NCBI GenBank assembly: GCA_030691385.1
Contig: JAUYEI010000029.1
Span: forward strand, 1-64,000
Source of the DNA: Azonexus sp.
GTDB lineage: Bacteria; Pseudomonadota; Gammaproteobacteria; Burkholderiales; Rhodocyclaceae
DNA length: 64,000 bases
Reading direction: 5' to 3'
Under the pieces are notes generated by a model. The model was not told the origin of the DNA. It saw only the letters and a list, made by a program, of their open reading frames with translations, and did not search any database. Positions 25,565-34,179 of the stretch are shown in pieces. A program made the translations under genes and the position numbers. Numbering within the stretch: position 1 is the stretch's first letter; the number at the start of each line of letters is the position of its first letter.

Positions 25565-27358
25565 ATGAGTGACTACCGTGCGCCCGTAAAAGACATGCGT
25601 TTCGTCATGGACGAACTGGCCGGCTTCAGGGAACTGAGCCAGATCGCCGGCTACGAAGACGCCACGCCCGACCTCGCCGACGCCATTCTCGACGAAGCTG
25701 CCAAGTTCACCGGCGAAGTCCTCGCCCCGCTCAACCGCATTGGCGACCAGCAGGGCTGCAAGCTCACGCCCAACGGCGTCACCACCCCACCCGGCTGGAA
25801 AGAAGCCTACAAGGCCTTCTGCGAAGCGGGCTGGAACGGTATTTCCTCGCCCGCCGATTTCGGCGGCCAGGGCCTGCCCGATACCTTGGGCGTCGCTGTC
25901 AAGGAAATGGTCTGCTCAGCCAACCTGTCGTTTTCGCTCGGCCCCTTGCTCACCACGGGCGCCGTCGAGGCGCTCATCACCTGCGCCAGCGACGAACTGA
26001 AAGCCATCTACCTCGAAAAAATGATCACCGGCCAATGGACCGGCACGATGAACCTGACCGAGCCGCAGGCTGGCTCCGACCTCGCGCTGATTCGCAGCCG
26101 AGCCGAACCGCAGGCCGACGGCAGCTACCGCGTCTTCGGGCAAAAGATTTTCATCACCTCCGGCGAGCACGACATGACGGACAACATCGTCCACCTCGTG
26201 CTCGCCCGTCTGCCCGACGCACCGGCCGGCGTGAAGGGCATCTCGATGTTCCTGGTGCCCAAGTTCCTCGTGAACGCCGACGGTTCGCTCGGTGCCCGCA
26301 ACGACGCCCATTGTGTCTCCATCGAACACAAGCTCGGCATCCATGCCAGTCCGACCTGCGTCATGGCCTATGGTGACAACGGCGGTGCTGTCGGCTACCT
26401 GCTCGGCGAAGCCAACCGCGGCCTCGAATACATGTTCATCATGATGAACGAAGCCCGCCTCGGCGTCGGCCTGCAAGGCATCGCCCTCGGCGAACGCGCC
26501 TACCAGCAGGCCCTCGGCTATGCCCGCGAACGCAAGCAGGGCCGCGATGCGCTGACCGGCGAAGCCCTCGTCACGCTCGACCGTCACCCCGACATCCGGC
26601 GCATGCTCATGCTCATGAAATGCCGTGTCGAAGCCTGCCGCGCCATGGCCTACTACGCCTCCGGCCTGCTCGACCGTGCCCACGCGGCGACCGATGCCGA
26701 CGAGAAAAAGCGCCAGCTCTACCTCGCCGAATTCATGATCCCCATCGTCAAGGGCGGCGGTACCGAAATGGGTATCGAAGTCACCTCACTCGGCATCCAG
26801 ATCTACGGCGGCATGGGCTTCATCGAAGAAACCGGCGCCGCCCAGCACTGGCGCGACTCGCGCATCACCACCATCTACGAAGGCACCACCGGCATCCAGG
26901 CCAACGACCTGCTGTTCCGCAAACTCATGCGCGACCAGGGCGCCACCGCCAAAGTCGTCTTCGGCGAGATCTACGCCACCGCCAAGGCATTGGGCGCTTC
27001 CGGCAAACCCGAACTGCAAGCCATCGGCCAACGCCTAGGCACCGCCCTCAAGGCCTGGACGGATGCCACCGAATGGCTGGCCGCCAACGCCAAAACCGGC
27101 CTCTCCGGCGTGTTGACCGCAGCCGTTCCCTACCTGCACCTCGCCGTCACCGTCTGCGGTGGGTGGTTCATGGGCAAGGCGGCGCTGGCTGCTACCGGCT
27201 ATCTCGACAGGGAAGAGGGTGACCAGATTTTCTACCGGGCCAAGATTGCTACCGCCCGCTTCTATGCCGATCAGATGCTGCCGCAGGCAACGGCCTACGG
27301 TGAAACGGTCAGGGCAGGGGATGCAGCCTTGGCCGGCGTGGGCGACGAGGTTTTCTAG
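25565..27358 (+). CDS. Acyl-CoA dehydrogenase with C-terminal extension
   Basis: A 597-residue acyl-CoA dehydrogenase of the type with a C-terminal helical domain (residues about 470-590), as in DmdC-like and related long-chain enzymes. The FAD/substrate motifs MNLTEPQAGSDL (near 163) and QIYGGMGFIEETGAAQHWRD (near 415) are present; the catalytic glutamate is expected in YEGTTGIQANDL. AGAGGAG precedes the ATG. It is the last gene of the fad locus, followed by a strong terminator, and differs from FadE at 10409 in class, so the two probably serve different chain lengths. Confidence 0.92.
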   Translation: MSDYRAPVKDMRFVMDELAGFRELSQIAGYEDATPDLADAILDEAAKFTGEVLAPLNRIGDQQGCKLTPNGVTTPPGWKEAYKAFCEAGWNGISSPADFGGQGLPDTLGVAVKEMVCSANLSFSLGPLLTTGAVEALITCASDELKAIYLEKMITGQWTGTMNLTEPQAGSDLALIRSRAEPQADGSYRVFGQKIFITSGEHDMTDNIVHLVLARLPDAPAGVKGISMFLVPKFLVNADGSLGARNDAHCVSIEHKLGIHASPTCVMAYGDNGGAVGYLLGEANRGLEYMFIMMNEARLGVGLQGIALGERAYQQALGYARERKQGRDALTGEALVTLDRHPDIRRMLMLMKCRVEACRAMAYYASGLLDRAHAATDADEKKRQLYLAEFMIPIVKGGGTEMGIEVTSLGIQIYGGMGFIEETGAAQHWRDSRITTIYEGTTGIQANDLLFRKLMRDQGATAKVVFGEIYATAKALGASGKPELQAIGQRLGTALKAWTDATEWLAANAKTGLSGVLTAAVPYLHLAVTVCGGWFMGKAALAATGYLDREEGDQIFYRAKIATARFYADQMLPQATAYGETVRAGDAALAGVGDEVF

Positions 27359-27381
27359 TCCTTCGTTTCCTGCCGTTCAAA

Positions 27382-27419
27382 CGCAAAAAAGCCGCCCGGT
27401 TCGAGGCGGCTTTTTTGCG
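27382..27419. terminator. Bidirectional terminator between convergent genes
   Basis: CGCAAAAAAGCCGCC-cggttcga-GGCGGCTTTTTTGCG gives a hairpin with an A-run on one side and a T-run on the other, so it can end both the fad genes (+) and the YceI genes (-). Confidence 0.93.
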
Positions 27420-27433
27420 GCTTGCTGACGGGA

Positions 27434-28003
27434 TTACTGCTTGATGGCTTCGATGGCGATGTCGATGGTCACGTCGTCGCCGACGTAGGGCGCGTACTTG
27501 CCCATGTTGAAATCGGTGCGCTTGACGGTGACGGTGGCGTTGCCGCCGATGGCGTCCTTCTTGACCATCGGGTGCGGCATGGCCTGGTAGCCGGTGACTT
27601 TCAGGGTAACCGGCTTGGTCACGCCCTTGAGGGTCAGCTTGCCTTCGATGCTGGCCGGCTTGTCGCCTTCGAAGACGACCTTGGTCGACTTGAAGGTGGC
27701 GGTCGGGTGCTTGGCGGTGTCGAGGAAATCCTCGCCCTGGATGTGCTCGTTGAAAGTGGCCGAGCCGGTGCTGACCGACCTGGTGTCGATGACGATGTCG
27801 ACGACTGCGGTCTTGGCGGCCTTGTCGAGGACGATGGTGCCGGTGGTCTTGTCGAAGCGGCTCATCTGGATCGAGTAGCCGAAGTGGTTGTACGAGAAGC
27901 GCGGGAAGCTGTGCGTGCCGTCGAGCGTGAAGGTTTCCGGTGCAGCCAGGGCCTGGGTGGCGGCGGCGAGGGCGAGGGCGAGGGAGGCGAGTTGCTTTTT
28001 CAT
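27434..28003 (-). CDS. YceI family periplasmic protein (first)
   Basis: A 189-residue secreted lipocalin-like protein of the YceI family; members bind isoprenoid or other amphipathic lipids. The signal peptide is MKKQLASLALALAAATQALA. Family features: YTLDGTHS-like start (FTLDGTHSFPRFSYNHFGYS), a central IDTRSVSTGSATFNEHIQGEDFLD, and KADFNMG-type ending (RTDFNMGKYAPYVGDDVTIDI). It lies downstream of a second YceI gene and cytochrome b561, a frequent trio. AGGAGAATCACC precedes the ATG. Confidence 0.93.
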   Translation of the reverse strand: MKKQLASLALALAAATQALAAPETFTLDGTHSFPRFSYNHFGYSIQMSRFDKTTGTIVLDKAAKTAVVDIVIDTRSVSTGSATFNEHIQGEDFLDTAKHPTATFKSTKVVFEGDKPASIEGKLTLKGVTKPVTLKVTGYQAMPHPMVKKDAIGGNATVTVKRTDFNMGKYAPYVGDDVTIDIAIEAIKQ

Positions 28004-28030
28004 GGTGATTCTCCTGTGGTGGGTTGGGGT

Positions 28031-28585
28031 TTATTTCGTTGAAGCGGTGATGCGGAACTTGATCTGGACGTCGTTGGCGACAATGTCGAACTTGGCCCAG
28101 CTACCTTCGCCGATGGAAAAATCGGCCCGGCGGATGGTGAAGTTGCCGTCGAAGACGCCTGTGTTGCCTTGCGCCGTGAAAGTGGCGGGGACGATGACAT
28201 CCTGCGTCTTGCCCTTGATGCTGAGCTGGCCGGCGACTTCATATTTGTTGCCGCCAAGCGCCTTGACGGCGCCGGAAACGAACCTGGCGGTCGGGAAGGC
28301 CTTGGTGTTGAACCACGGCTTGCCGGCGACTTCCTGGTCGCCTTCCGGGGCGCCGGTATCGACGCTGCCGAGTTCGACATCGAAGCTGGCCTTGGCAGCG
28401 GTCGGTTTGGCCGGGTCGAAATTGAGCTGGCTGGAAAACTTCTTGAATTTCCCGTCGACCGCGACGCCCATCTGCTTATAGACAAAATTGATGGTGCTCT
28501 TGTCGGGCTGGACCTGGATGTATTCGACGGCATGGACGGCGGGAATCAGTGCCGCGAAGGCGAGGGCGAAGGCGAGGCGTTTCAT
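28031..28585 (-). CDS. YceI family periplasmic protein (second)
   Basis: A 184-residue secreted YceI protein with signal peptide MKRLAFALAFAALIPAVHA. YceI hallmarks are VQPDKSTINFVYKQMG, the SVDTGAPEGDQEVAGKPWFN region and RRADFSIGEGSWAKFDIVAND. An ATG two codons earlier (28591) overlaps the cytochrome b561 stop, but the AAGGAG ribosome site is better spaced for the ATG at 28585. It sits between the b561 gene and the other YceI gene in one operon; together they may move or protect a lipid-soluble redox compound at the membrane. Confidence 0.92.
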   Translation of the reverse strand: MKRLAFALAFAALIPAVHAVEYIQVQPDKSTINFVYKQMGVAVDGKFKKFSSQLNFDPAKPTAAKASFDVELGSVDTGAPEGDQEVAGKPWFNTKAFPTARFVSGAVKALGGNKYEVAGQLSIKGKTQDVIVPATFTAQGNTGVFDGNFTIRRADFSIGEGSWAKFDIVANDVQIKFRITASTK

Positions 28586-28587
28586 GT

Positions 28588-29133
28588 TCATTTCTCCTTG
28601 GCGTGGCGGGGGGCCATGCGAATCAGGATGTCGTCCTTGTCGATGAAGTGGTGTTTGAGGGCGGCGCCGATGTGGCCGGCCAGCACGGCGACGAAGAGCA
28701 GGTTGAGGCTCATGTGGACGGTTTGCAGCAGGTCGCCGAGCTCCTTGTTTTTCTCAAGCAGGTCGGGGATGGGCAGGACGCCGAAATAAACGGTCTGGAA
28801 ACCCTTGGCCGAACTCATGAGCCAGCCGGATAGCGGGATGGCGAGCATCAGCCCGTAGAGCGCCAGATGGCCGGCGTGGGCGGCGAACTGCATGATCTTC
28901 GGCATGCTGTCGGGCAGCGCCGGCGGGCGATGCGTGAAGCGCCAGAGCAGGCGAAAACCGAGGAGCAGGAAGGCCGTTACGCCAGCCCACTTGTGCCAGG
29001 AATAGAGCTTGAGCTTGTCCGGTGACAGCGGCAGGTCATGCATGTAGAAACCGAGCGCCAGCAGGCCGAAGAGCAGGATGGCCATGAGCCAGTGCAGAGC
29101 CTTGGCGGTAGCGGTGTAATGTTTGACTTCCAC
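28588..29133 (-). CDS. Cytochrome b561
   Basis: A membrane di-haem b-type cytochrome of about 181 residues with four transmembrane helices (about 12-30, 50-68, 88-106, 140-160). Candidate haem ligands are histidines in KALHW, YSWHKW, AHAGHLALYG and VLAGHIGAA. It transfers electrons across the membrane, often with superoxide or quinone. I choose GTG 29133: the minus-strand sequence AAAGGAGG is 6 bases away, whereas an overlapping TTG (29139) touches the ribosome site. The start region lies within a copy of the 35-bp element. Confidence 0.92.
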   Translation of the reverse strand: MEVKHYTATAKALHWLMAILLFGLLALGFYMHDLPLSPDKLKLYSWHKWAGVTAFLLLGFRLLWRFTHRPPALPDSMPKIMQFAAHAGHLALYGLMLAIPLSGWLMSSAKGFQTVYFGVLPIPDLLEKNKELGDLLQTVHMSLNLLFVAVLAGHIGAALKHHFIDKDDILIRMAPRHAKEK

Positions 29134-29164
29134 GGTCAACCTCCTTTTTTGCCCAAAAATGAAA
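29129..29164 (+). repeat. Dispersed 35-bp element, copy 5, inside coding sequence
   Basis: TCCACGGTCAACC, then TCCTTTTTTG and CCCAAAAATGAAA. On the minus strand it encodes the last residues and the stop codon of the LigB-type dioxygenase and also provides the AAAGGAGG ribosome site and start of cytochrome b561. It is the only copy seen inside reading frames. Confidence 0.75.
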
Positions 29165-29939
29165 AGGCGTCCATGGCGATGACGTAGTCGTCGATGCCGG
29201 CATGGAAGCGTCGGACTTCGGCCTTCTCGCCGCCAGCTCCGAGTGCGACATAAAGTGGCAGCAAATGTTCATCGCTGGGGTGCGCCTGCACGCCGCCCGG
29301 CGCTTGCCGGCGGTAGTCGAGCAGGGCCGGGACGTCGTTTTCGGCCAGCCGGCCAGCGATCCACTCCGAAAATTCGCGGACGTAGGCCGGCGTCCGGCCG
29401 CCATTGCGCGCTGCCATCTGGTAGTCGCGCAGGCTGTGCGTGATGTTGCCCGAGGCAATGACGAGAAAGCCTTTTTCCGTAAGCGGCGCCAGCGCCCGGC
29501 CCAGCCGGTAGGCCTGTTCCGGACCGCCGCGGCTTTGGATGGAGAGCGGAATGACCGGCACCTCGGCATCGGGGAACATCAGACGCAGCGGCACCCAGGC
29601 GCCGTGGTCGAGGCCTTGTCCGGCATCGCTGGCGACGGGCAGGCCGGCGGTTTCGATGGCGGCGACGACTTCGGCAGAAGCCTCCGGGCAACCGGTAGCC
29701 GGATAGCGGATTTCGTACAGTTCATCCGGGAAACCCCAGAAATCGTGGATCGTTTCCGGGCGCTCGGCGAAACCGACGGTCGGCACCGCCGTATCCCAGT
29801 GGGCGCTGACAATGACGATGGCGCGCGGCAGGGCCAGCGATCCGGCCATGGCCGACAACGCAGCGCCGGCCGCACCCGGGCGCAGCGCGAAAGTCGGCGC
29901 GCCGTGCGGAACGAAAAGGGCGGGTTGAATCTGTGTCAT
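29136..29939 (-). CDS. LigB-type extradiol dioxygenase (DODA/YgiD family)
   Basis: A 267-residue class III extradiol ring-cleavage dioxygenase. Metal-binding histidines are visible at His12 (FVPHGAP), His47 (VSAHWD) and near 222 (SDEHLLPL), with His112 (GLDHGAW) as a likely catalytic residue. Family members such as E. coli YgiD act on catechol-type substrates like DOPA; the natural substrate is unknown here. A divergent LysR gene starts 95 bp away and probably regulates it. Its stop codon overlaps the cytochrome b561 start region. Confidence 0.92.
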   Translation of the reverse strand: MTQIQPALFVPHGAPTFALRPGAAGAALSAMAGSLALPRAIVIVSAHWDTAVPTVGFAERPETIHDFWGFPDELYEIRYPATGCPEASAEVVAAIETAGLPVASDAGQGLDHGAWVPLRLMFPDAEVPVIPLSIQSRGGPEQAYRLGRALAPLTEKGFLVIASGNITHSLRDYQMAARNGGRTPAYVREFSEWIAGRLAENDVPALLDYRRQAPGGVQAHPSDEHLLPLYVALGAGGEKAEVRRFHAGIDDYVIAMDAFSFLGKKGG

Positions 29940-30034
29940 TGCGGCAACTCCTCTGTCGATGAACGCACTTTAGGCCTGTTATTTGGATCGAAATAGCCGA
30001 CAATGTGCAAATTACTATTGCTGGAGTTGCAACA

Positions 30035-30922
30035 ATGGATCGCCTCGACGCCATGCATCTCTTCGTTCGGGTGGCCGAACTCGGCAGCTTCGCTGCGGTG
30101 GCGCAGCAGCTAGGCATCGCCCGCTCGGTCGTGACACGGCAGATCGCCGCGCTCGAAACGCATCTCGGCGTCAAGCTCATGGCGCGCAGCACGCGCCGCC
30201 TGGCGCTGACCTCGGGCGGTACGGCCTACCTGGAGAAATGCCGGGTCATCCTCAACCTTGTCGAAGCAGCCGAAACCGGCGTCGCCGAGGAGCGCCTGAC
30301 GCCGCGCGGCAATATCCGCATCAGCCTGCCGCTCAGTTACGGCATGAAACGGCTGGCGCCCATCCTGCTCGATTTCTCGCAACGCTACCCGGAAGTCTCG
30401 CTCGACATGGATTACAGCGACCGGCGCGTGAACCTGATCGAGGAGGGCATCGACCTGTCGATCCGCATCACCCGGCGCCTCGAATCGGGCGATGTGGCGC
30501 GCAAGATCGGCGCCAGCCGCATGCTGGTCGTCGCCGCGCCGGACTATCTCGACCGCCACGGTAGACCGGAAAAACCGGCCGAATTGGCAAACCACCTTTG
30601 TCTCGGCTACACCAACGCCGGCAGCAGCCAGCTCTGGCAATTCATGGTCGACGGGCAACTCGAAAGCTTCCATGTCCGCAGTCGCCTCAATGCCAACAAC
30701 GGCGACGTGCTGACCGAAGCGACGGCGCAGGGGCTGGGCATCAGCTGCCAGCCGGACTTCATCGCCGAAAGCTATCTGGCCAGCGGCCGGGTCGAGGAAA
30801 TCCTCACCGCCTTCCCGATGCCCGAACTCGGCATCTACGCCATGCTCCCCAGCAATCGCCATGTCCCGTACCGGGTCAGGGTCTTGATGGATACGCTGGC
30901 CGAGCGCCAGGTTTTGCCGTAA
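30035..30922 (+). CDS. LysR-family transcriptional regulator
   Basis: A 295-residue LysR regulator. The N-terminal winged helix-turn-helix covers about 1-60 (MDRLDAMHLFVRVAELGSFA, then RSVVTRQIAALE). The effector-binding domain spans about 90-290 with the usual GYTNAG and LGISCQPDFIAE segments. ATG 30035 follows CTGGAGTTGCAACA. It is divergent from the dioxygenase gene across 95 bp, the typical arrangement for a LysR protein and its target; the shared interval contains GCAA and TTGC half-sites around 30007-30031. Confidence 0.94.
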   Translation: MDRLDAMHLFVRVAELGSFAAVAQQLGIARSVVTRQIAALETHLGVKLMARSTRRLALTSGGTAYLEKCRVILNLVEAAETGVAEERLTPRGNIRISLPLSYGMKRLAPILLDFSQRYPEVSLDMDYSDRRVNLIEEGIDLSIRITRRLESGDVARKIGASRMLVVAAPDYLDRHGRPEKPAELANHLCLGYTNAGSSQLWQFMVDGQLESFHVRSRLNANNGDVLTEATAQGLGISCQPDFIAESYLASGRVEEILTAFPMPELGIYAMLPSNRHVPYRVRVLMDTLAERQVLP

Positions 30923-31044
30923 GCGACCGCGGCACAATTCTTTACCGATCCGTGCCAACCGTCATTATCGTCACGCGTTAATATTCGAATGGCAAGCAGT
31001 CATTGCCACCTGACATCCTGCGTGATCGGAAAGGACTTCGAATA

Positions 31045-31299
31045 ATGGGAATCGTGTGGACCATCCTGGTTGGCCTCGTCGTTGGCGTCATCGCCAAGTT
31101 TCTGCACCCCGGCAAGGACAACATGGGCTTCATCGCCACCGTGCTGCTCGGCATCGGCGGCTCCTTCCTGGCCGGTGTGCTCGGGCAGGCCATGGGCTGG
31201 TATCGGGCCGGCGAAGGCGCCGGTTTTGTCGCCTCTGTCGTTGTCGCCATCGTCCTGCTGGTCATTTACGGTCGCCTGCGCGACGGGGATCTGAAATGA
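31045..31299 (+). CDS. GlsB/YeaQ/YmgE family small membrane protein
   Basis: An 84-residue inner-membrane protein of the transglycosylase-associated (YeaQ/YmgE) family. Three hydrophobic helices are seen: about 2-18 (IVWTILVGLVVGVIAKF), 28-48 with glycine repeats (GFIATVLLGIGGSFLAGVLG) and 57-78. The family is often stress-induced but has no established reaction. It overlaps the next gene by four bases (ATGA), so the two are probably co-translated. Confidence 0.9.
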   Translation: MGIVWTILVGLVVGVIAKFLHPGKDNMGFIATVLLGIGGSFLAGVLGQAMGWYRAGEGAGFVASVVVAIVLLVIYGRLRDGDLK

Positions 31300-31970
31300 A
31301 CCGGTGCCTGACAACCCTGCTCGCCGGCGTTTTTCTTGCCGCAACTGCCCGCGCCGGCACCCTCGTCGATCTCGCCGCCGAGGCCAGCCGTCCGGCCGCC
31401 AACGACATGGTGCGCGCCAGCGTCTTCAGCGAAGCGAGCGGCAAGAGCCCGGCCGAACTGGCACAACGCGTCAATGCCGACATCGCCGAAGCGCTCAAGC
31501 TCATTCGCACCAAGTCCGGTATCTCGGTCAAAAGCGGCCAGCAGTCGACCTACCCCATTTACAGCCAGGGCCAGAAAATCGATGGCTGGCGCATGCGCAG
31601 CGAACTGGTGCTCGAATCCAAGGATCAAGGCAGCGTTTCCGAACTGCTCGGCAAGCTGCAGCAAATGCGTCTGGCCGTCGGCGACGTCAGCCTGCTGCCC
31701 TCGCCGGAAACCCGGCGCAAGGTCGAGGACGAAGCGACGCGCGAGGCCATCCAGGCCTTCCAGAGCCGTGCCGCAGTCATTGCCGGGCAACTTGGCAAGG
31801 ACTGGAAGATCAAGCAGCTCAGCGTCCAGCAGGGGGGCGGCAGGCCGATGCCCATGATGCGCGCCGCCCGTGGCGTGATGATGACGGCAGAAGCAGCGCC
31901 GGCGCCGCTCGAAGCCGGCGAGAGCCTGGTGACGACCAACGTCAGCGGGCAGATCGAACTGGCCGACTGA
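31296..31970 (+). CDS. SIMPL-domain (DUF541) periplasmic protein
   Basis: A 224-residue secreted protein with signal peptide ending near ATARA-GTL. It shows the SIMPL pattern: ASGKSPAELAQRVNADIAEALKLI, SGQQSTYPIYSQGQKIDGWRMRSELVLESKD and an internal helix EATREAIQAFQSRAAVIAGQLG. Members such as E. coli YggE act in the envelope, with links to oxidative stress, but no enzyme activity is established. It is translationally coupled to the YeaQ-like gene. Confidence 0.9.
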   Translation: MNRCLTTLLAGVFLAATARAGTLVDLAAEASRPAANDMVRASVFSEASGKSPAELAQRVNADIAEALKLIRTKSGISVKSGQQSTYPIYSQGQKIDGWRMRSELVLESKDQGSVSELLGKLQQMRLAVGDVSLLPSPETRRKVEDEATREAIQAFQSRAAVIAGQLGKDWKIKQLSVQQGGGRPMPMMRAARGVMMTAEAAPAPLEAGESLVTTNVSGQIELAD

Positions 31971-32015
31971 ATGGAGTCACATTGAACTTGAGGCGCAGCC
32001 CCTTTCAGGGCTGTT

Positions 32016-32052
32016 GCTACGGTCAACCGGAAATTTCGCCCGAATTTGAAAT
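32016..32052 (+). repeat. Dispersed 35-bp element, copy 6
   Basis: GCTACGGTCAACCGG, AAATTTCG, CCCGAATTTGAAAT. It lies 46 bp after the SIMPL gene stop. The centre and 3' part are more diverged than in other copies. Confidence 0.75.
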
Positions 32053-32215
32053 GTCATGCCGTGGCCGGCCGGCTTGGCCAAAAGCCCTTGTCGCGTAAGG
32101 GTTTTGCGCGCGGAGGCAATAAATTTTTCTGGCTGGTAATGCACCGTGAATTTGTTCACAGACGCTTCAGGGTACGCAAGGCAGAATGAATCCATCGACC
32201 CAGAAAGGCAGGAAA

Positions 32216-32416
32216 ATGTCCCTCTCCAGCATCAAGGCAACTCCATCACAAACTGGCAGCAAAGTTGCCGGCAAGGGGAGTGCACAGGCTGGCGAGATCG
32301 ACATGTCGGTATTCAACTTGCGCGATACCTTGAGCAACATCACGGTTCGCGAAGCAAACTTCAGCGAGTTTCTCTCGGCGCTCAAGCTGTTTGGCTCACC
32401 CGCTATGAAGCAGTAA
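32216..32416 (+). CDS. Possible small protein, 66 aa
   Basis: A 66-residue reading frame starting MSLSSIKATPSQTG with AAAGGCAGGAAA upstream; an in-frame ATG ten codons earlier is also possible. The first half is Gly/Ser/Lys-rich and the second half (SVFNLRDTLSNITVREANFSEFLSALKLFG) could form an amphipathic helix. No family recognised. It is isolated between the SIMPL gene and a tRNA on the opposite strand. Confidence 0.45.
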   Translation: MSLSSIKATPSQTGSKVAGKGSAQAGEIDMSVFNLRDTLSNITVREANFSEFLSALKLFGSPAMKQ

Positions 32417-32444
32417 GTTCGCCGGGCGGCGAGGGCAAGCGGGG

Positions 32445-32519
<75 letters not shown>

Positions 32520-32826
32520 AACCTGGTGCTCCTGACGGGGTCAAAGTAACGGCTCTATTGGCCGTGACTACGTTGTTTTTTCTGATTCGATCTTTTGGAT
32601 ACCGTCAGAAATGCTGTCAGTTGCTATGCGCTTGGGTGCCCAAATAATTTCTGGATACCTGTAACGCGACTGGTGATCACGTTCAAGCGGGGCGCATTGT
32701 AACAGCGTAGCGGCCGCCGTGTTCGGCAAATTTAATGTTTGAAACGCTATGTTGCGTAAGGGAAAATTGCGCGTAGCACCTTGTTGCTCTCTTTAACCTT
32801 GAAACCAAATATTGCAAGGAGCCCGC
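32520..32826. other. Intergenic stretch without a recognisable gene
   Basis: The 307 bp between the tRNA and the carbonic anhydrase gene contain no convincing reading frame. The tRNA promoter on the minus strand must lie in its left part, and the promoter for the 32827 gene in its right part, but I cannot place either with confidence. No strong hairpin was seen. Confidence 0.5.
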
Positions 32827-33348
32827 ATGCCCCTCTTCCGCCTCGGTGACAAACAGCCCCAGCTCGGCGCCAACGCCTGGATTGCCGCCAACGCCACGGT
32901 CATCGGCGACGTCCGCCTCGGCGCCAACAGCTCGATCTGGTGGAACGCCACGCTGCGCGGCGACAACGACCCGATCCACATCGGCGACAACACTAACATC
33001 CAGGACGGCTCGGTGCTGCATACCGACGAAGGCGTGCCGATGCACATCGGCAACAACGTCACCGTCGGCCACCTCGTCATGCTGCACGGCTGCACGGTCG
33101 GCGACGGCAGCCTGATCGGCATCGGCTCGGTGATCCTCAACCGGGCGGTGATCGGCCAGGGCTGCATCGTCGGCGCCAATACGCTGATCCCCGAAGGCAA
33201 GGTCTTCCCGGATCGCGTACTGATCGTCGGCTCGCCGGGCAAGGTCGTGCGCGAACTGAGCGAACAGGATGTCGCCAACCTGCAGAAATCAGCCGAGCAC
33301 TACGTCGCCAACGCCCAACGCTATCGCGACACGCTCAAGCTGCTGTAA
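32827..33348 (+). CDS. Gamma carbonic anhydrase family protein
   Basis: A 173-residue left-handed beta-helix protein with hexapeptide repeats from about residue 10 to 130 (such as [21 protein letters not shown]). Metal-ligand histidines of the gamma class are visible in VLHTDEG and [19 protein letters not shown]. Bacterial YrdA/PaaY-type homologues bind zinc, and some hydrate CO2 weakly. The ATG at 32827 has AAGGAGCC upstream. C-terminal residues 145-173 form an alpha-helical tail, as expected. Confidence 0.93.
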   Translation: MPLFRLGDKQPQLGANAWIAANATVIGDVRLGANSSIWWNATLRGDNDPIHIGDNTNIQDGSVLHTDEGVPMHIGNNVTVGHLVMLHGCTVGDGSLIGIGSVILNRAVIGQGCIVGANTLIPEGKVFPDRVLIVGSPGKVVRELSEQDVANLQKSAEHYVANAQRYRDTLKLL

Positions 33349-33360
33349 ACCGGCCAGCCG

Positions 33361-34026
33361 ATGCGTTTCCTGCTCATTCTGCCCCTGCTGCTCATCGCCG
33401 GCCCGAGCCGGGCCGGCCCGTGCGACGAGTTGCCGAAACCCTCGGTCACGATCAAGCGCATCGAAGAACGCATCAGCACCAACACCGAGTACAGCTACAA
33501 GTCGCTGACCAACATCGGCGCCTCGCTGGCCCGCCCCGGCAAACAGGTGCTCGGCCTGACCCGCGGCAACGCGACAGTCGGTTTCGCCTCGAACACGCCG
33601 TCCATCATCGACCCGACCGGGCGCTGGGAATGCACCAGCCCGCAGATCACGCTGAGCTTCGGCTTCAGCCCGATCACTGTCTACGTCGCCCGCGAATTTC
33701 CGAAAGGCAGCTGCGCCTACAAGGAAATCCACGAACACGAAATGCGCCACGTCGAGGCCTACCGTGCGCATATCGCCAGCATCGAGAAGGAACTGACTGA
33801 AACGCTGAACGTCCGCTTTGCCACCGGCGCCGTGTGGCGTGGCCCGGTCGGCCAGACCGCCGCCCGGCTGCGGCAGGAACTCGATGCGCGCTGGGCGCCC
33901 TACGTCCAGCGGCAGATCAAGCGCGTCGACGAAGCCCAGGCCAAAATCGATACCGCCGAAGAATACGATCGCGTCGCCAATGCCTGTGGCGGCGAAATCA
34001 GCAAAGTGCTGCGCGGCAAGTCATGA
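33361..34026 (+). CDS. Secreted protein with HExxH-like motif, 221 aa
   Basis: A 221-residue exported protein (signal peptide to about residue 18, ending PSRAGP). A metal-binding-like segment EIHEHEMRHVEAYRAH near 121-136 contains HEMRH followed by Glu, as in zinc peptidases. Four cysteines (Cys20, one near 83, one near 119 and a late one) could form disulfides. It may belong to a DUF922-like putative zinc protease group, but I am not certain. It lies 12 bp after the carbonic anhydrase gene and overlaps the alkD remnant, so it is co-transcribed with the former. Confidence 0.75.
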   Translation: MRFLLILPLLLIAGPSRAGPCDELPKPSVTIKRIEERISTNTEYSYKSLTNIGASLARPGKQVLGLTRGNATVGFASNTPSIIDPTGRWECTSPQITLSFGFSPITVYVAREFPKGSCAYKEIHEHEMRHVEAYRAHIASIEKELTETLNVRFATGAVWRGPVGQTAARLRQELDARWAPYVQRQIKRVDEAQAKIDTAEEYDRVANACGGEISKVLRGKS

Positions 34027-34166
34027 GCGACTTTGCGGCCCGGGTTCAGGATACGCTGCAACCCTTGGCCGACGCCGGCAGGGCCAAGGCGATGGCCGCC
34101 TACATGAACCTTGAAACCTCAGTTGACCGCTTATCCATCCCAGAACCGATAGTGGCTTTCCGCTGA
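34023..34166 (+). pseudogene. Remnant of an AlkD-like DNA alkylation repair gene
   Basis: The first 28 codons read MSDFAARVQDTLQPLADAGR then AKAMAAYM, which resembles the N-terminus of AlkD-family DNA glycosylases (helical repeats that remove N3/N7-alkylpurines). After AAYM the frame shifts to unrelated residues and stops at codon 48, whereas AlkD proteins have over 220 residues. The ATG overlaps the stop of the preceding gene (ATGA), the relic of a working operon. A deletion endpoint near 34108 is inferred. Confidence 0.6.
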
Positions 34167-34179
34167 GAATGAAAACGCG

